DNA of 64,000 nt from Thalassotalea_H sp040779345 (lineage in GTDB: Bacteria > Pseudomonadota > Gammaproteobacteria > Enterobacterales > Alteromonadaceae): the NCBI GenBank assembly GCA_040779345.1, contig JBFONU010000002.1:370585-434584 (forward strand), read 5' to 3'. Position 1 is the stretch's first letter. Each line of letters begins with the position of its first letter. The notes beneath the pieces were generated by a model. It saw nothing but the letters and a program-made list of their open reading frames with translations. It had not been told where the DNA came from and ran no database searches. This document shows positions 61,969-64,000 of this stretch, in pieces. The translations under genes and the position numbers were made by a program.

Positions 61969-62946
61969 ATGGCACAATCAGTAAAAGAACAGTTAATTAA
62001 ACAACTTGCCCTTGGGAAATTTGTTTCGGGACAAGCCATTGGAGAGCAGCTTGGTATTAGTAGAGCTGCCGTCTCTAAGCATGTTCAAAGCTTACAGGAA
62101 ATGGGGTTAGATGTTTACTCTGTTACTGGTAAAGGATATCGATTGGCTCAACCCCTGTGCTTATTAGACAAAGCAAAGATAACCAGTATGCTTAAAGTTG
62201 AACTTTTCAACTCGCAAATCGATGTTCATAGTGTCATTGATTCAACCAATAGTTATCTTATGCGCCGGGTTCCACATCAAGTTAAGCAAGGTCAGGTTTG
62301 TGTCGCTGAGTATCAAGATGCAGGCAGAGGAAGGAGAGGTCGAGAATGGGTTTCTCCCTTTGGGTCGCATATTTATATGTCAATGTATTGGGGTTTGGAA
62401 CAAGGTATATCTGCAGCAATGGGATTAAGTGTGGTTGCTGCGTTAGCTGTGAGTGACGCAATCAAGCAGCTATATAATGTTACCGTTGAACTAAAATGGC
62501 CCAATGACATCTATATTCAAGGGAAAAAACTTGCAGGCATATTAATTGATTTAGAAGGGCAAGCATTAGAGCCAAGTCACAGTGTGATTGGCATTGGTTT
62601 AAATCTCAATATGCCCGTCAACGTGGCTAAAAGTATCGACCAGCCATGGACTGATCTTCAGTCAAATACCGAAACTCGAATTGATAGAAACCAGCTGGTC
62701 GCTTGTTTAATTAATTGCTTAATTGCAAGATTAACCCGATATGACGAAAGTGGCATTGTGACTATGCTAAACGACTGGACAAAACTTGATACCTATATCA
62801 ATAAGCCAGTTAAACTTATTACCGGAGAAAAAGAAACCTTAGGTATTTGTCGTGGTATTAATACGCAAGGCGCTTTGTTATTAGAAGTTGATGGTCAAGT
62901 GAAACCTATATACGGCGGCGAAGTGAGTTTACGAGGTATTAAATGA
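61969..62946 (+). CDS. birA: Biotin operon repressor / biotin-[acetyl-CoA-carboxylase] ligase
   Basis: A 325-residue bifunctional BirA. The N-terminal winged helix (SGQAIGEQLGISRAAVSKHV) binds the biotin operator. The central ligase domain has DAGRGRRGREWVSPFGSHIY (biotinyl-AMP loop GRGRRGR) and LKWPNDIYIQGKKLAGILID. The C-terminal SH3-like domain is present. It makes biotinyl-AMP and attaches biotin to AccB. It overlaps coaX by four bases (ATGA). Confidence 0.97.
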   Translation: MAQSVKEQLIKQLALGKFVSGQAIGEQLGISRAAVSKHVQSLQEMGLDVYSVTGKGYRLAQPLCLLDKAKITSMLKVELFNSQIDVHSVIDSTNSYLMRRVPHQVKQGQVCVAEYQDAGRGRRGREWVSPFGSHIYMSMYWGLEQGISAAMGLSVVAALAVSDAIKQLYNVTVELKWPNDIYIQGKKLAGILIDLEGQALEPSHSVIGIGLNLNMPVNVAKSIDQPWTDLQSNTETRIDRNQLVACLINCLIARLTRYDESGIVTMLNDWTKLDTYINKPVKLITGEKETLGICRGINTQGALLLEVDGQVKPIYGGEVSLRGIK

Positions 62947-63698
62947 AATTATTACTCGATATCGGTAATAGCTACTGTAAGTATGCCACCAGCACTAATA
63001 GCAAAATTTCTCCCGTTAAACGAATCGATATTCAGCAGATTAGCGAGCAATGGCTGCAAGAAAGCTTTTCGAGCGTCAAACAATGTTTAATTAGTAATGT
63101 TAATCAGAGACAGATAAACGACATTATCGTCGCATGGTGTAAAAATAGAAAAATCCCACATCACATCATTCAAAGTGAAGACAATAAATTTAAAATACAA
63201 TGTGCCTATAACAACCCCAGTACATTTGGGGTTGACCGGTGGTTAGGGTTATTAGGCGCAGCTAAGTTATTCCCTAATCAAGCGGCACTGATTGTTGATT
63301 TAGGCACTGCCACCACTGTCGACTTATTGTTAGCCACAGGTAAACATTGCGGAGGTTGGATTTTACCAGGTATTGATCTTATTTTTTCGAGCGTTGTCAA
63401 TCATACCAACAAGGTGTCGGCTCACTTAGAAACCGTCGAGCATCTTAGTTTTGCTGATAATACGTCCACGGCAGTAAATCAAGCAAGTTGGGCAGCTACC
63501 CTTGGTTATATTGAAACGGCAATTCGTTGCGCTAAAAATAATAATTTAGAGATAAATGAAACTCTAACCCTCATATTAACCGGAGGTAACGCCAAAAAAA
63601 TGAGTCATTTATTGCACAATGACCATGAGCTTATCGAAAACTTGATATTTGTGGGGATAGATTGTTATGAGGCAGATAAAAAAATCCACTTTGAATAA
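62943..63698 (+). CDS. coaX: Type III pantothenate kinase
   Basis: A 251-residue acetate-kinase-fold enzyme for the first step of coenzyme A synthesis. It has the phosphate-binding LLLDIGNSYCKYA, the pantothenate motif STFGVDRWLGLLGA, LIVDLGTATTVDLLL with the catalytic Asp, and GGWILPGIDLIFSSV. It starts inside the birA stop codon. Downstream is a strong tRNA promoter. No coaA gene is visible in the window. Confidence 0.95.
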   Translation: MKLLLDIGNSYCKYATSTNSKISPVKRIDIQQISEQWLQESFSSVKQCLISNVNQRQINDIIVAWCKNRKIPHHIIQSEDNKFKIQCAYNNPSTFGVDRWLGLLGAAKLFPNQAALIVDLGTATTVDLLLATGKHCGGWILPGIDLIFSSVVNHTNKVSAHLETVEHLSFADNTSTAVNQASWAATLGYIETAIRCAKNNNLEINETLTLILTGGNAKKMSHLLHNDHELIENLIFVGIDCYEADKKIHFE

Positions 63699-63708
63699 AA
63701 AAACATCA

Positions 63709-63762
63709 CTTGCAACAAAAAAGCATAAAAAAGCTGTTTTTTTTACTCTTTTTTATTGCAAG
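63709..63762. repeat. Inverted repeat overlapping the tRNA promoter -35
   Basis: Arms of 15 bp (CTTGCAACAAAAAAG at 63709-63723 and CTTTTTTATTGCAAG at 63748-63762) pair with one mismatch around a 24-base loop. The right arm contains the -35 hexamer of the tRNA promoter, and T runs lie in the loop. It could be a terminator for coaX and/or a control element. Confidence 0.6.
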
Positions 63763-63784
63763 GGGCAAAACATTACTCTAGAAT
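63756..63784 (+). promoter_or_regulatory. Strong sigma70 promoter of the tRNA operon
   Basis: TTGCAA (63756-63761), a 17-bp spacer and TAGAAT (63779-63784) match the consensus hexamers well. A/T tracts upstream resemble an UP element and the TCGCACC that follows is a GC-rich discriminator, as expected for growth-rate-controlled tRNA promoters. Confidence 0.75.
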
Positions 63785-63803
63785 TCGCACCACTTAATGT
63801 AGT

Positions 63804-63879
<76 letters not shown>

Positions 63880-63924
63880 TTAATACACAATAACTGATGT
63901 AAATGTTATTGTATGCAAAATATT

Positions 63925-64000
63925 GGAGGGGTTCCCGAGTGGCCAAAGGGATCAGACTGTAAATCTGACGGCTCCGCCTTCGGTGGTTCGAATCCACCTC
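63925..64000 (+). tRNA. tRNA-Tyr (anticodon GTA), 3' end cut by window
   Basis: A type II tRNA starting GGAGGGGTTCCCGAGTGGCC, anticodon GTA at 63959-63961, with the long variable arm GACGGCTCCGCCTTCGG and a T arm GGTTCGAATCC. The last bases of the acceptor stem and CCA lie beyond the window. Confidence 0.95.

Overview
The window looks like a chromosome segment of a marine gammaproteobacterium of the order Alteromonadales, most likely family Colwelliaceae (Colwellia/Thalassotalea type). This rests on the low G+C content judged by eye, the many TonB-dependent receptors and Alteromonadales-style sugar and tryptophan catabolic clusters, GlyGly-CTERM and PEP-CTERM sorting tails, and the order murB-birA-coaX-tRNA-Thr-tRNA-Tyr that in gammaproteobacteria leads into the tufB-secE-nusG region. 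No phage, IS element, CRISPR array or rRNA was seen. The assignment is by family recognition only; no database was searched.

Layout. 1-1006: 3' part of a GT4 glycosyltransferase. 1100-3805: a porin, a covalently flavinylated FMN-binding protein and a PepSY membrane protein, preceded by an FNR-type box and a Fur-type box, so probably an iron- and oxygen-controlled envelope electron-transfer unit. 3909-4802: MscS channel. 4889-18666: an amino-sugar glycan utilization cluster of chitin/chitooligosaccharide type: divergent AraC regulator, TonB receptor, NagX-like membrane acetyltransferase, GH9 with a GlyGly-CTERM tail, FHS-type sugar transporter, GH20 chitobiase, ROK sugar kinase, second GH9. 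18839-20035: REC-EAL c-di-GMP phosphodiesterase. 20281-27449: a tight operon for tryptophan degradation through 3-hydroxyanthranilate (aminomuconate semialdehyde dehydrogenase, RidA-type deaminase, HAO, ACMSD, kynureninase, KMO, TDO). It lacks only the formamidase step, which is probably supplied by an arylformamidase-like hydrolase at 35805-36695.

27614-36695: a lipoprotein with a zincin motif, a LysR regulator, a second GH20, then a three-gene unit (PEP-CTERM protein, secreted tail-collar protein, Sel1-repeat protein) and the formamidase. 36958-48600: M1 aminopeptidase, QEGLA-motif peptidase-like protein, a small membrane protein, TlpA-like thioredoxin, Na+/H+ antiporter-family protein, AhpD-like protein, a two-subunit molybdenum hydroxylase, and two small hypotheticals (one LETM1-like). 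48957-51872: a second large TonB receptor.

52163-60858: ompR-envZ, then a minipeptide with a Tat-like signal, an HPr-kinase-related protein with an apparent PqqD-like N-terminus, a nucleotidyltransferase, and three exopolysaccharide genes (outer-membrane barrel, Wza-like export protein, Wzc-like co-polymerase/kinase). The peptide-kinase-nucleotidyltransferase set resembles a peptide-modification cassette and is the best candidate here for an undescribed system. 60923-64000: housekeeping murB, birA, coaX, then a strong tRNA promoter, tRNA-Thr(TGT) and a tRNA-Tyr(GTA) cut by the window edge.
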